Assembly: GCA_040880365.1 (NCBI GenBank)
Contig: JBBDIO010000194.1
Location: forward strand, 1-18,408
Reading direction: 5' to 3'
DNA from: JBBDIO01 sp040880365
GTDB taxonomy: Bacteria; Chloroflexota; Anaerolineae; Caldilineales; Caldilineaceae
Length of the DNA: 18,408 bases
The stretch's first letter is position 1; each line of letters opens with the position of its first letter. Position numbers and translations under genes: made by a program. Shown here piece by piece: positions 9,902 to 17,167 of this stretch. A model generated the notes under the pieces. That model was given only the letters and a program-made list of their open reading frames with translations, was not told the DNA's origin and did no database searches.

Positions 9902-9933
9902 GAGTGGCACGCGTGATCGCGCGCACACCACTC
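9902..9933. repeat. Imperfect inverted repeat upstream of the patatin gene
   Basis: GAGTGGCACGCG (9902-9913) faces a CGCG..CCACTC arm ending at 9933, with a bulge in the middle. There is no T tract, so it does not look like an intrinsic terminator. It lies about 80 bp upstream of the patatin start and could be an operator or an RNA hairpin. Confidence 0.35.
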
Positions 9934-10013
9934 CCTATAGTCATTTTCAGGGCGGAAGTTGTCGATGATGCTGTGTGGATAGCTGCGAATGCAGCCGGAA
10001 TGCGAAGAAGTTT

Positions 10014-10700
10014 CTAGATTGCCCCACCAATGACGACGATAAACTCCCCCTTGAGGGTACGTCCGGTGGTTTCTGCCAGCAACTGCGTGAGGGGACCGCG
10101 CCAAACCTGTTCATGCAGTTTGGTCAGATCATTGACCAGCGCGGCCGGTCGATCTCCCAAAACCGCCAATGCATCTTCCAGGAAGGCCGCCACGCGATAG
10201 GGGCTTTCATAAAAGACAAGCGTGTGCGGGGCCGCCTGATCAATTTCCAGAAAACGCCGCCGCTGGCCCGATTTGCGGGGAGGGAATCCGCGGAAGGTAA
10301 AGCTGTGGACGGGCAACCCCGATAACACGACCGCCGGCACAATGCCGGTCGCGCCCGGAATCATGGTCACATCCACCAGGACGCCTTCTTCCTGGGCGGC
10401 GAGCACCGCGCGCACCAGCGTATAGCCGGGATCCGAGATACCCGGCGTGCCCGCGCTGGTGACAACCGCCACATCCTGCCCCGCGCGCAGCAGGCCCATC
10501 ACGCGCGCGCCCGCCTGTTTCTCATTGTGCTCGTGAAAGGCAATCAGCGTCTTGTTAATCTCGAAATGCTTGAGCAGTCGCCCCGTCTTGCGCGTGTCTT
10601 CGCACGCGACCGCGTCCACCGCGCGCAGGATATCCAGCGCGCGCAGCGTAATATCGCCCAGGTTGCCAATCGGTGTCGCCACCAGATAGAGTGTTGCCAT
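10014..10700 (-). CDS. rsmI: 16S rRNA (cytidine-1402-2'-O)-methyltransferase
   Basis: The 228-aa product uses S-adenosylmethionine to methylate the 2'-OH of C1402 in the decoding centre of 16S rRNA. Its family signatures are unmistakable: 'LYLVATPIGNLGDITLRAL' near the N-terminus, 'CEDTRKTGRLL', 'VVTSAGTPGISDPGY', 'IPGATGIVPAVVLSGLP', 'FRGFPPRK' and 'FYESPYRV'. It ends at 'KGEFIVVIGG', the end of the tetrapyrrole-methylase fold. The C-terminal helical extension found in many RsmI proteins (about 280 aa in E. coli) is therefore absent; I see no frameshift that would explain this. The start is 8 bp after the hisB stop, with no clear Shine-Dalgarno, which suggests translational coupling to hisB. 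Confidence 0.95.
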   Translation of the reverse strand: MATLYLVATPIGNLGDITLRALDILRAVDAVACEDTRKTGRLLKHFEINKTLIAFHEHNEKQAGARVMGLLRAGQDVAVVTSAGTPGISDPGYTLVRAVLAAQEEGVLVDVTMIPGATGIVPAVVLSGLPVHSFTFRGFPPRKSGQRRRFLEIDQAAPHTLVFYESPYRVAAFLEDALAVLGDRPAALVNDLTKLHEQVWRGPLTQLLAETTGRTLKGEFIVVIGGAI

Positions 10701-10708
10701 TGGCGCGG

Positions 10709-11332
10709 CTAGGCCGTCAAGGTTCCTTTGGTGCTGGGCACGCCCTGGCGCCGGGGATCAATGCGCGTGGCTGCGTCCAGCGCCCGCGCCAGCGCTTTGA
10801 ACAACGCTTCGGACTTGTGGTGATCATTGCGCCCATAGAGCACTTCGGCGTGCAGATTTAACCGCCCCTGAAACGCGAACGATTCAAAGAGGTGAAACAA
10901 CAAGTCCGTGCTGAGATCGCCCATGCGCGGCGTGCTAAACTCGGCCTGAAAGCAACAATAGGGTCGCCCGCTCAGATCCAGCATCACGCGCGCCAGCGTT
11001 TCATCCATCGGCACATAGCTATGAGCCGTGCGCACAATCCCGCTACGGTCGCCCAACGCCTGATCCAGTGCGCGCCCCAGACTGAGCATGGTATCCTCGG
11101 CGGTGTGGTGTTCGTCGATGTGCAGATCGCCCTGCACGGCAATGGTCAGATCAAACAGGCCATGCCCGGCAAACAGCGTCAGCATATGGTCGAAAAAGCC
11201 GATACCTGTGGCGATCTCGGCCCGTCCTGTGCCATCTACGTTGAGCGTGACCTCGACCGACGTTTCTTTGGTGGTGCGTGTCACATGTCCCACGCGCGGG
11301 TTTTGGGCTGGCGTTTGCGCAATGTCTGTCAT
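10709..11332 (-). CDS. hisB: Imidazoleglycerol-phosphate dehydratase
   Basis: This enzyme makes imidazole acetol phosphate, the substrate of HisC, in histidine biosynthesis; it acts as a manganese-dependent cytoplasmic 24-mer. The 207-aa product is the monofunctional type, without the N-terminal phosphatase of the enterobacterial enzyme. The metal-binding motifs are present: 'GIGFFDHMLTLFAGHG', 'DEHHTAEDTMLSLG' and 'GRNDHHKSEALFKALARAL', and the end 'VPSTKGTL' is typical. The ATG at 11332 abuts the TAA of the upstream deacylase gene (TAAATG). Its Shine-Dalgarno, AGGAG, lies within the end of that gene, so the two are almost surely co-transcribed and probably translationally coupled. Confidence 0.97.
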   Translation of the reverse strand: MTDIAQTPAQNPRVGHVTRTTKETSVEVTLNVDGTGRAEIATGIGFFDHMLTLFAGHGLFDLTIAVQGDLHIDEHHTAEDTMLSLGRALDQALGDRSGIVRTAHSYVPMDETLARVMLDLSGRPYCCFQAEFSTPRMGDLSTDLLFHLFESFAFQGRLNLHAEVLYGRNDHHKSEALFKALARALDAATRIDPRRQGVPSTKGTLTA

Positions 11333-12916
11333 TTAGCGCTCCTGATGAAAAGCCAGCGCGCGCCCCGGCAGATTCCCCGCGTCGCGGCGGGCGTCCAATT
11401 CGGTGAGCGGCGCACTGTCGGCAATAATCGCCTCGCCATTCACAATCACATGTTCGATGCCCACCGAAGTCTGATGCGGGTCGGTGAAAGTGGCCCGGTC
11501 CGCCACCGTGTTAGCGTCGAAAACCACCACATCCGCAAACCACCCGGCATGTAACTCGCCGCGCCTGGTCAGGCCAAAGCGTTGCGCGGGGTAGCCGCTC
11601 AGCTTGCGCACCGCGCTTTCCAGCGAAAAAATCTGCTTCTCGCGCACAGCCCAGCCCAACAAACGGGGCGCGGAACCATATTGGCGGGGGTGAATGACGC
11701 CGTCGGGCTGATAGATGCCGTCGGTCCCCATCATATACTTGTCATGCGCCAGGAACGGCAACACCAAATCGTTGTCGCCCTGGTTCACCACCATCAAAGT
11801 CGCCAGCTGCTCCTCGATCAGCAGATCGGCCAGCGCCTCTGCCGCGGGCACGCCGCGCGCCGCCACATACTCATTCACAAAACGGCCTTGCCACTGTTTG
11901 TTGTCGGCCAGCGCAGTCCACGCCAAATGGGTCGCGCCCAGTTCGGTATGTTCCAGCGCGCGGGCAAAATTCGCCATGATCTCCGGGCGATTGATGGCCG
12001 ATGCCACCCCCAATGGCCCATTTTCCCACGCGGCATAGGGCAGATAAAAATTCAGCATGGTAGACCCGGGCAGATAGGGATAGACATCAAACGAGAAATC
12101 CACCTCATTCACTGCCACCGTGTCGATGTAGGCCATAATCTCATCGATCATGGCCGGCGATGTTCCCTTGAGATGGGAAATATGCACGGGAATCCCGGCG
12201 CGCTTGCCAATCTCCACCGCCTCGCGCAGCGCGGCCATCGTCCCATGCTTGTAGCGCATGTGGGTCACATATAAGCCCTGGACTTCGGCAAGCGGGGCAC
12301 AGGCCGCTACCAGTTCATCCGTCGAGGCGAAGCATTGCACGATATAATCCAGCCCCGTGGAAAGCCCCACCGCGCCTGCATCCATGCCCTTGGCAATCTC
12401 CGATTGAATGGCCTTCATCTCGGTATCATCGGGCTTGGCGCGCCCAAAGCCACAGACCAGCGCGCGCACGTTGGCATAGGCCACATGGGGAATACTGTTC
12501 TGCACATTGCGTCCGTGCAGTTCGCCCATATAGTCGGCCAAAGATTCCCAGCCGGTATAGTCCTCCATGCGCAGCGCATTCAGGCCGCGCAAATAGGTCA
12601 CCCACTCGCGAATGCTGCCTTTACTCACCGGCGCGTAGGAAATGCCATCCGCCATAATGACTTCCGCCGTAAAGCCCTGGGTGGTCTTAGAGACCAGATG
12701 CGGCGTCTTCAGCAGCCAGGCGTCGCTGTGGTTATGCACGTCCACAAAGCCGGGGGCCACAATTTTGCCCTGCGCGTCGATGACATGCGCGGCGTCTTCG
12801 CCTGCGCAATTGCCCACTTTGACAATGCGGTCGCCAGAAATCGCCACATCCGCCGCGAAACCGGGTGCGCCCGTGCCGTCCACAACGGTGCCATTCTGAA
12901 TCAATAGGTCATACAC
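11333..12916 (-). CDS. N-acyl-D-amino-acid deacylase (D-aminoacylase family amidohydrolase)
   Basis: The 527-aa product belongs to the amidohydrolase superfamily, which removes acyl groups from N-acyl-D-amino acids with a zinc centre. The N-terminal beta segment has 'GTVVDGTGAPGFAADVAI'. The metal motif 'GFVDVHNHSDAW' follows, then 'QGFTAEVIMADGISYAPV', 'GAVGLSTGLDY', 'YVTHMRYKHGTMAALREA' and 'GIPVHISHLKG', which supply the further histidines. The catalytic Asp is in 'MMGTDGIYQPDGVIHPRQYG'. The length fits the roughly 480-550 aa of the family. The start is GTG at 12916, with GAGG 7 nt upstream. It lies between hisC (112 bp upstream) and hisB (abutting, TAAATG). Its place inside a histidine cluster is unusual and the true substrate is open; an L-specific or peptide-like substrate cannot be excluded. 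Confidence 0.88.
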   Translation of the reverse strand: MYDLLIQNGTVVDGTGAPGFAADVAISGDRIVKVGNCAGEDAAHVIDAQGKIVAPGFVDVHNHSDAWLLKTPHLVSKTTQGFTAEVIMADGISYAPVSKGSIREWVTYLRGLNALRMEDYTGWESLADYMGELHGRNVQNSIPHVAYANVRALVCGFGRAKPDDTEMKAIQSEIAKGMDAGAVGLSTGLDYIVQCFASTDELVAACAPLAEVQGLYVTHMRYKHGTMAALREAVEIGKRAGIPVHISHLKGTSPAMIDEIMAYIDTVAVNEVDFSFDVYPYLPGSTMLNFYLPYAAWENGPLGVASAINRPEIMANFARALEHTELGATHLAWTALADNKQWQGRFVNEYVAARGVPAAEALADLLIEEQLATLMVVNQGDNDLVLPFLAHDKYMMGTDGIYQPDGVIHPRQYGSAPRLLGWAVREKQIFSLESAVRKLSGYPAQRFGLTRRGELHAGWFADVVVFDANTVADRATFTDPHQTSVGIEHVIVNGEAIIADSAPLTELDARRDAGNLPGRALAFHQER

Positions 12917-13028
12917 AAGAAAACCTCAACTTGTCTGGATGGGTGAGTAGCTGTTTGGTTCGTGATATTGGTCAGTCAATGCGTGGTTAGCAGATGCGTG
13001 TTCAGTAATTGCGCGGTGAATAGCGGCG

Positions 13029-14195
13029 CTACACAGCCTGGGTATCCAGGCTGTGCAATACGGCCATCAGCCGATCAGTCTGTTCTGGACGGCCAACCGA
13101 GATGCGAATACAGTTTTCCAGCCCCTTGCTCTGATAATGGCGCACCAGCACGCCTTGTGTTTCCAGCTCCTGTTTCAGCTTCAGCGCATCGCGACCTTCA
13201 ACGTGACAGAGCACAAAATTGGCGTGCGAAGGATAGGGACGCAGATAGCTCACACTGTGCAACAGTGCATAGAGGCGATCGCGTTCCTGGCGCAGCAACT
13301 GCACCACATGGCGCAAGCGTTCCATGTTGCGCAGACTCGCCAGCCCCGCCACCGTCGCCGCGACATTCACGTTATACGGCTGCTTGAATTTCCAGAGCTG
13401 CTCCATGAGCCAATCGGGGCAGATGCCATAGCCCAGCCGCAGCCCGGCAATTCCCGCCGCCTTGCTAAAGGTGCGCAGCACTACCAGATTTTCATGGCTC
13501 AGTACCCAACTGGTGCGGCTCGTCATCTGCGCAAATTCCACATAGGCTTCATCCAGCACCACCAGTATCGGGAGATCCAGCAGCGCAAGCAGCTCCTCGT
13601 CCGTCACCAGATTGCCGGTCGGGTTATTGGGCGCAGTGATAAAAAGCAACTTCAGCCGTCCCGTGTGGGGTTCGTCGCCGTCCACGCGTGGCGCAATCAC
13701 AGCCTGGCGGATGGCCTCAATATCCAGGCTGTAATCAGGTCGCCGCCAGACCTCCACCACCTGCGCGCCCACAAGCTGGGCATCGAACTTGTACATGCCA
13801 AAAGTGGGTGGGCAGTTAATGATGCCGTCGCCCGGCTCGATGAACATGCGACACAGATAATCCAGCATTTCATCTGCCCCGTGGCTGGGCAGAATATTGG
13901 CCGTGGGCGCGCCGCAATACTCGCTCAACGCCTGGCGCAACTCGGTTTGCTGGGGATCCGGGTAGATGTGGAAATAGGGATATTCGGCCAACGCCTCGGC
14001 GACTTCGGGCACGGGGCCATAGGGGTTTTCGTTGGCGTCCAGCTTCACAATCTGGGTGGGATCAAGGCCCAGGCGCGCGCTCAACACCTCGAACGGTTGA
14101 ATGGGATGATATGGCTCCAGCGCCAGGATTTCGGGTCGTAACCACGATTGCGGATGACGATTGCTGCTTGGCTCGGAAATCTGTCTCTCGCTCAT
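13029..14195 (-). CDS. hisC: Histidinol-phosphate aminotransferase
   Basis: This PLP-dependent class I/II aminotransferase converts imidazole acetol phosphate and glutamate to histidinol phosphate. The 388-aa product has the family's early motif 'KLDANENPYGPVPEV', then 'YPDPQQTELRQALSEYCG', 'GADEMLDYLCRMFIEPGD', 'APNNPTGN' and 'VVLDEAYVEF'. The PLP-binding lysine is in 'RTFSKAAGIAGLRLGYG' and the phosphate-binding arginine in 'CIRISVGRPEQTDRL'. Its ATG at 14195 overlaps the hisD stop by 4 bp (ATGA), a classical coupled junction. The stop is followed by 112 bp before the deacylase gene. Confidence 0.96.
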   Translation of the reverse strand: MSERQISEPSSNRHPQSWLRPEILALEPYHPIQPFEVLSARLGLDPTQIVKLDANENPYGPVPEVAEALAEYPYFHIYPDPQQTELRQALSEYCGAPTANILPSHGADEMLDYLCRMFIEPGDGIINCPPTFGMYKFDAQLVGAQVVEVWRRPDYSLDIEAIRQAVIAPRVDGDEPHTGRLKLLFITAPNNPTGNLVTDEELLALLDLPILVVLDEAYVEFAQMTSRTSWVLSHENLVVLRTFSKAAGIAGLRLGYGICPDWLMEQLWKFKQPYNVNVAATVAGLASLRNMERLRHVVQLLRQERDRLYALLHSVSYLRPYPSHANFVLCHVEGRDALKLKQELETQGVLVRHYQSKGLENCIRISVGRPEQTDRLMAVLHSLDTQAV

Positions 14196-15514
14196 AGACG
14201 CCTCCGTACCGCGGCCGCATGGGCCGAAAGCCCTTCTACGTCGGCGAGGGTTGCCGCCGCAGGGCCAATCTTCGCCAGTGCAATCTCATTCAGGCCAATC
14301 ACGCTCACCAGTTTGATAAAGTCGGTCACATTCACCGGGCTGGCAAAGCGGGCCGTGCCGCCCGTGGGCATCACATGGCTGGGGCCTGCCACATAATCGC
14401 CCAGCACCTCAAAACTGCGTTCGCCCAGAAAGACACCCCCGGCGTTGCGCACTTGGCCCAGGTGCGACCACGGGTCCTGCACCAGCAGGCAGAGATGTTC
14501 CGGCGCAAATTCGTTCGACGCCGCAAACGCATCATCCAGTGTGGGCGTCAACACCAAACCACTGCCGATCTCCAGCGACTGCTCGACCGTATCGGCCCGC
14601 GACAAATCCTCCAGTTGCCGGAGCACCGCGGCCTGCACCTTTTCTGCCAGTGCGCGGCTGGGCGTCAGCAAAATCGCTTTTGCCAGAATATCGTGTTCGG
14701 CCTGGGCCAACAGGTCCGCGGCCGCCAGTTCCGGGTCGGCGCTGTCATCGGCAATGACCATCGTTTCGGTGGGACCGGGCAATCCGTCGATCCCCACAAT
14801 GCCATACACGCGCCGCTTGGCAAGCGTGGTAAAGAGATTGCCGGGTCCACAGATTTTGTCCACGGCAGCGACGGTCGCCGTGCCAAACGCCATCGCGCCA
14901 ATAGCCCCCGCGCCGCCAATGGCATAAATCTCGTCTACCCCCGCAATCTCTGCCGCCGCCAATGTGGCGGGATGGGGTAGACCCGTGGCGCGCTGGGGCG
15001 GCGTGCAAACCACAACCGTACGCACGCCTGCCACCCGCGCCGGAATCGCCGTCATAATCAGCGAACTGGGCAACGGCGCCACGCCGCCAGGCACATAGAT
15101 CCCCACCCGATCAATGGGGCGTACCAGCTGTCCCAACGTGCCCTCACTGTCGTTGTGCAGCCAGCTGAACGCGGGCTGGCGGCGGTGAAATGCCTCTACC
15201 CGCGCCGCCGCCAATTCCAGAGCCGCCCAGACTTCCTCGCCAATCTGTTCGCGCGCCGCGCTGCGCTGCGCGGGTGTAACTTTCACAGTGGTCTGGGTCA
15301 CGCCATCCAGCCGCTGGCTCCACTCCAGCAACGCAACGTCGCCGCGGGTGCGCACATCGTCCAAAATCCGATCCACCACCGCTTCGGGAGTCAGACGCTC
15401 GCCGAACATGCGCTCGATGTTCTGCAACAAGGCTTCGGGCGAAGCGTTTGCATCCCACCGATTGCGCTGCAAAATCGAAGCCTGCGCTTCGGCCAAATCA
15501 AGTATTCGCATCAT
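14192..15514 (-). CDS. hisD: Histidinol dehydrogenase
   Basis: This zinc enzyme catalyses the last two steps of histidine synthesis, histidinol to histidine, with NAD. The product is about 440 aa. Motifs seen: 'DRVGIYVPGGVAPLPSSLIM', 'YAIGGAGAIGAMAFGT', 'KICGPGNLF', 'GPTETMVIAD', the zinc ligands in 'LLAQAEHD', 'NEFAPEHLCL' (catalytic Glu-His) and 'GPSHVMPTGGTARF'. The frame is open to an ATG at 15559. I start at ATG 15514 (or the adjacent 15511) because homology begins there, the length then matches the family (about 430), and a TACAAT -10-like box lies at 15540-15545. The Shine-Dalgarno is weak (TTGAG). It is the first gene of the hisD-hisC block. Confidence 0.95.
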   Translation of the reverse strand: MMRILDLAEAQASILQRNRWDANASPEALLQNIERMFGERLTPEAVVDRILDDVRTRGDVALLEWSQRLDGVTQTTVKVTPAQRSAAREQIGEEVWAALELAAARVEAFHRRQPAFSWLHNDSEGTLGQLVRPIDRVGIYVPGGVAPLPSSLIMTAIPARVAGVRTVVVCTPPQRATGLPHPATLAAAEIAGVDEIYAIGGAGAIGAMAFGTATVAAVDKICGPGNLFTTLAKRRVYGIVGIDGLPGPTETMVIADDSADPELAAADLLAQAEHDILAKAILLTPSRALAEKVQAAVLRQLEDLSRADTVEQSLEIGSGLVLTPTLDDAFAASNEFAPEHLCLLVQDPWSHLGQVRNAGGVFLGERSFEVLGDYVAGPSHVMPTGGTARFASPVNVTDFIKLVSVIGLNEIALAKIGPAAATLADVEGLSAHAAAVRRRL

Positions 15515-15539
15515 GCTCAAGTTTTGCCAATCAAAGTCT

Positions 15540-15545
15540 ATTGTA
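15540..15545 (-). promoter_or_regulatory. Candidate -10 box of the his cluster promoter
   Basis: On the minus strand TACAAT (5/6 to consensus) lies 26 bp before the proposed hisD ATG at 15514. The -35 match at 18 bp is poor (TGTGCA). If it is real, the longer hisD start at 15559 would be excluded. No histidine-rich leader peptide or T-box was seen in the 149-bp gap 15515-15663. Confidence 0.3.
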
Positions 15546-15610
15546 AGCGTGCAACCCATCGCTGCACATCAGTCTATTACTATTTTCAAGTCATCACCCA
15601 AGCGCAGCAC

Positions 15611-15625
15611 CCAGACGTCATCTGG
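15611..15625. promoter_or_regulatory. 15-bp dyad, possible operator upstream of hisD
   Basis: CCAGACGTCATCTGG has perfect 5-bp half-sites (CCAGA/TCTGG) around a 5-bp centre. It lies between the TrkA-like gene and hisD, about 66 bp upstream of the candidate -10 box. Without a second copy or a known regulator this is only a candidate. Confidence 0.25.
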
Positions 15626-15663
15626 TGGCTACGGATGTGTCGCCGTGGGTATTCATGTGGCAA

Positions 15664-16392
15664 TTAGCCGCTCAGCCGTTCAGCATCCTCAATGCGCCCA
15701 ATCACTACCAGAATGTCATTCGGCTCCATGCGGAACGCCGCGCTGGGGCCGACAATTAACTCATCGCCGCGCCGCACGGCCATAGCATTCAGCCCATAGC
15801 GTTGGCGCAACTCGGCTTCGGCAAAGGTCTTGCCCCAGAAACCCGACGGTGCCAGCATTTCTACTACGCCCACATCTTTACTCACTTCAATATAGTCAAT
15901 AAAATGGGCAGATGCCAGCTTTCGTCCCAGGCGCACGCCTGCTTCGTGTTCCGGCAGAATGACCTCATCGGCACCCACCCGCAAGAGAATCTCCTTTTGC
16001 GTGCGCGTGCGCGCTTTGGTGATTACTCGCTTCACCCCCAGCCGCCGCAACAGGACAGTCGCCAACAGGTTGCTTTCAAAATCGGTGCCGATACACACCA
16101 GGCCCGTATCGAACGCATCGACACCCGCCTGGCGCAACGCATCCACGTTGGTCGCGTCCAGTTGGATCACATGGGGAATCTGCGTGCTCAATGCCTGTAC
16201 TCGTTGCAAATCGTGATCGATGGCAAGCACGCTGTAGCCATATTCCAGGAGCGTCTCGGCGACGGATGTTCCAAAACGGCCCAGCCCAATCACCACAAAT
16301 TCCTGTTTCTTGCGATCCGACCGCGCCAAGAAGCGCAAGCCCGGTTGCCGCCTGGTATCTTCGCTCATAAACTCCGCTTTAGGGATCACCAT
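15664..16392 (-). CDS. TrkA/KtrA-type potassium uptake regulatory protein (RCK domains)
   Basis: The 242-aa product is a cytoplasmic RCK protein of the kind that gates Trk/Ktr potassium channels on nucleotide binding. The RCK_N Rossmann motif G-x-G-x-x-G is in 'FVVIGLGRFGTSVAETLL' (about residues 32-49), with the ribose-binding acid at the end of strand 2 ('VLAIDHD'). 'IGTDFESNLLATVLLRRLGV' and 'RVGADEVILPEHEAG' follow, then an RCK_C (TrkA_C) domain from about residue 165. No channel subunit (TrkH/KtrB) is in the window. The ATG at 16392 abuts the NUDIX stop (TAAATG). A second ATG at 16368 ('MSEDTRR') has a GGAG only 3 nt upstream and is the alternative start. Confidence 0.93.
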   Translation of the reverse strand: MVIPKAEFMSEDTRRQPGLRFLARSDRKKQEFVVIGLGRFGTSVAETLLEYGYSVLAIDHDLQRVQALSTQIPHVIQLDATNVDALRQAGVDAFDTGLVCIGTDFESNLLATVLLRRLGVKRVITKARTRTQKEILLRVGADEVILPEHEAGVRLGRKLASAHFIDYIEVSKDVGVVEMLAPSGFWGKTFAEAELRQRYGLNAMAVRRGDELIVGPSAAFRMEPNDILVVIGRIEDAERLSG

Positions 16393-17091
16393 TTAGGGAT
16401 CGCTACAATCACGCCGAAACCCGCAGACGGTACACGTAATTTTGCAGTGATGTTTGAAAACCGGCCCGCCACATAGCCAGCAAGTAGTGTCATCTTCGGC
16501 CCGATAGCCCACCGGTGCAGGGGTCGGACCGTCACCACGCGGTCCCAGCTGCATGTCGGATACGTACCGGCCCTGTGCCACGCCATCGGGCGCTGTCCCC
16601 CTGTCCGGCGCGATTGCCGCCGGTGGCGCGCCGTAAAACTGCACATCGTGCCCCACATACTGCCCCTGGGCATAATCAAATCTTGCCGAGAAAAAGCCCG
16701 GCTGATCCAGCCACGGAATGAACACCCGATCACCATCCCACAGGTTCAGCTCCAACAGCTTGTCGTTGTCAATCCAGCGCAACACGCCTTCATCCGAATC
16801 GATCAACCGCCCCGAAAATTCGTGGGCCACAAACACAAACGCATACCAGTCTTCGTCATTATTAAACTTGGGAAAGGTCAGCAACCCGCGCAGCGTGGGA
16901 CGGCGCAGACGCAAACCGCTTTCTTCTTCCACCTCGCGGATCACACAGGCTTCGGGCGTTTCGCCCGGCATAAACTTGCCGCCCAATCCGTTCCATTTTC
17001 CCGCGTGCATATCCACCGCGCGCTTGATGCGATGTAACATGAGCGTCTGCCCCCCCTGACGGACATAGCACAGCGTCGCCCACTTCATCAT
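16393..17091 (-). CDS. NUDIX hydrolase (MutT/MTH1-like) fused to a C-terminal Cys-rich zinc-ribbon-like module
   Basis: The 232-aa product has a complete Nudix box G-x5-E-x7-R-E-V-x-E-E-x-G-L at residues 38-60 ('GGKFMPGETPEACVIREVEE'). The sequence around it resembles MTH1-type 8-oxo-dGTP diphosphatases: 'HAGKWNGLGGKF' before the box, 'LWDGDRVFIPWLDQPGFF' and 'FDYAQG' after. A sanitising role for oxidised nucleotides is likely, but the substrate is inferred. Residues about 150-200 form a Pro/Gly-rich linker. The last 30 residues hold Cys204, Cys207, Cys216, Cys220, Cys223 and Cys229 with His214 and His215, a likely zinc ribbon ending in 'RDCSDP'. That tail is not part of a normal Nudix protein. 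The two-ATG start ('MMKW') has no strong Shine-Dalgarno. Its stop abuts the TrkA-like start. Confidence 0.9.
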   Translation of the reverse strand: MMKWATLCYVRQGGQTLMLHRIKRAVDMHAGKWNGLGGKFMPGETPEACVIREVEEESGLRLRRPTLRGLLTFPKFNNDEDWYAFVFVAHEFSGRLIDSDEGVLRWIDNDKLLELNLWDGDRVFIPWLDQPGFFSARFDYAQGQYVGHDVQFYGAPPAAIAPDRGTAPDGVAQGRYVSDMQLGPRGDGPTPAPVGYRAEDDTTCWLCGGPVFKHHCKITCTVCGFRRDCSDP

Positions 17092-17104
17092 GCTTCGGGT
17101 ATCA

Positions 17105-17164
17105 ACTTTCCAGCCGACTATTTTCGCGCCGACTACTTTCTAGCCGGCTACTTCCCGTCGTCAG
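17105..17164. repeat. Degenerate 15-bp tandem repeat, four copies
   Basis: Copies at 17105-17119 (ACTTTCCAGCCGACT), 17120-17134 (ATTTTCGCGCCGACT), 17135-17149 (ACTTTCTAGCCGGCT) and 17150-17164 (ACTTCCCGTCGTCAG). The first three agree well; the fourth is weak. They fill most of the 76-bp gap between the E1 beta stop and the NUDIX start. Their period of 15 bp is close to one and a half helical turns. Confidence 0.7.
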
Positions 17165-17167
17165 TCG

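Noticed and set aside
9551..9931. Minus-strand open frame overlapping the start of the patatin gene
   Set aside because: It lies in a different frame from the patatin gene, which has all its catalytic motifs and a good Shine-Dalgarno.
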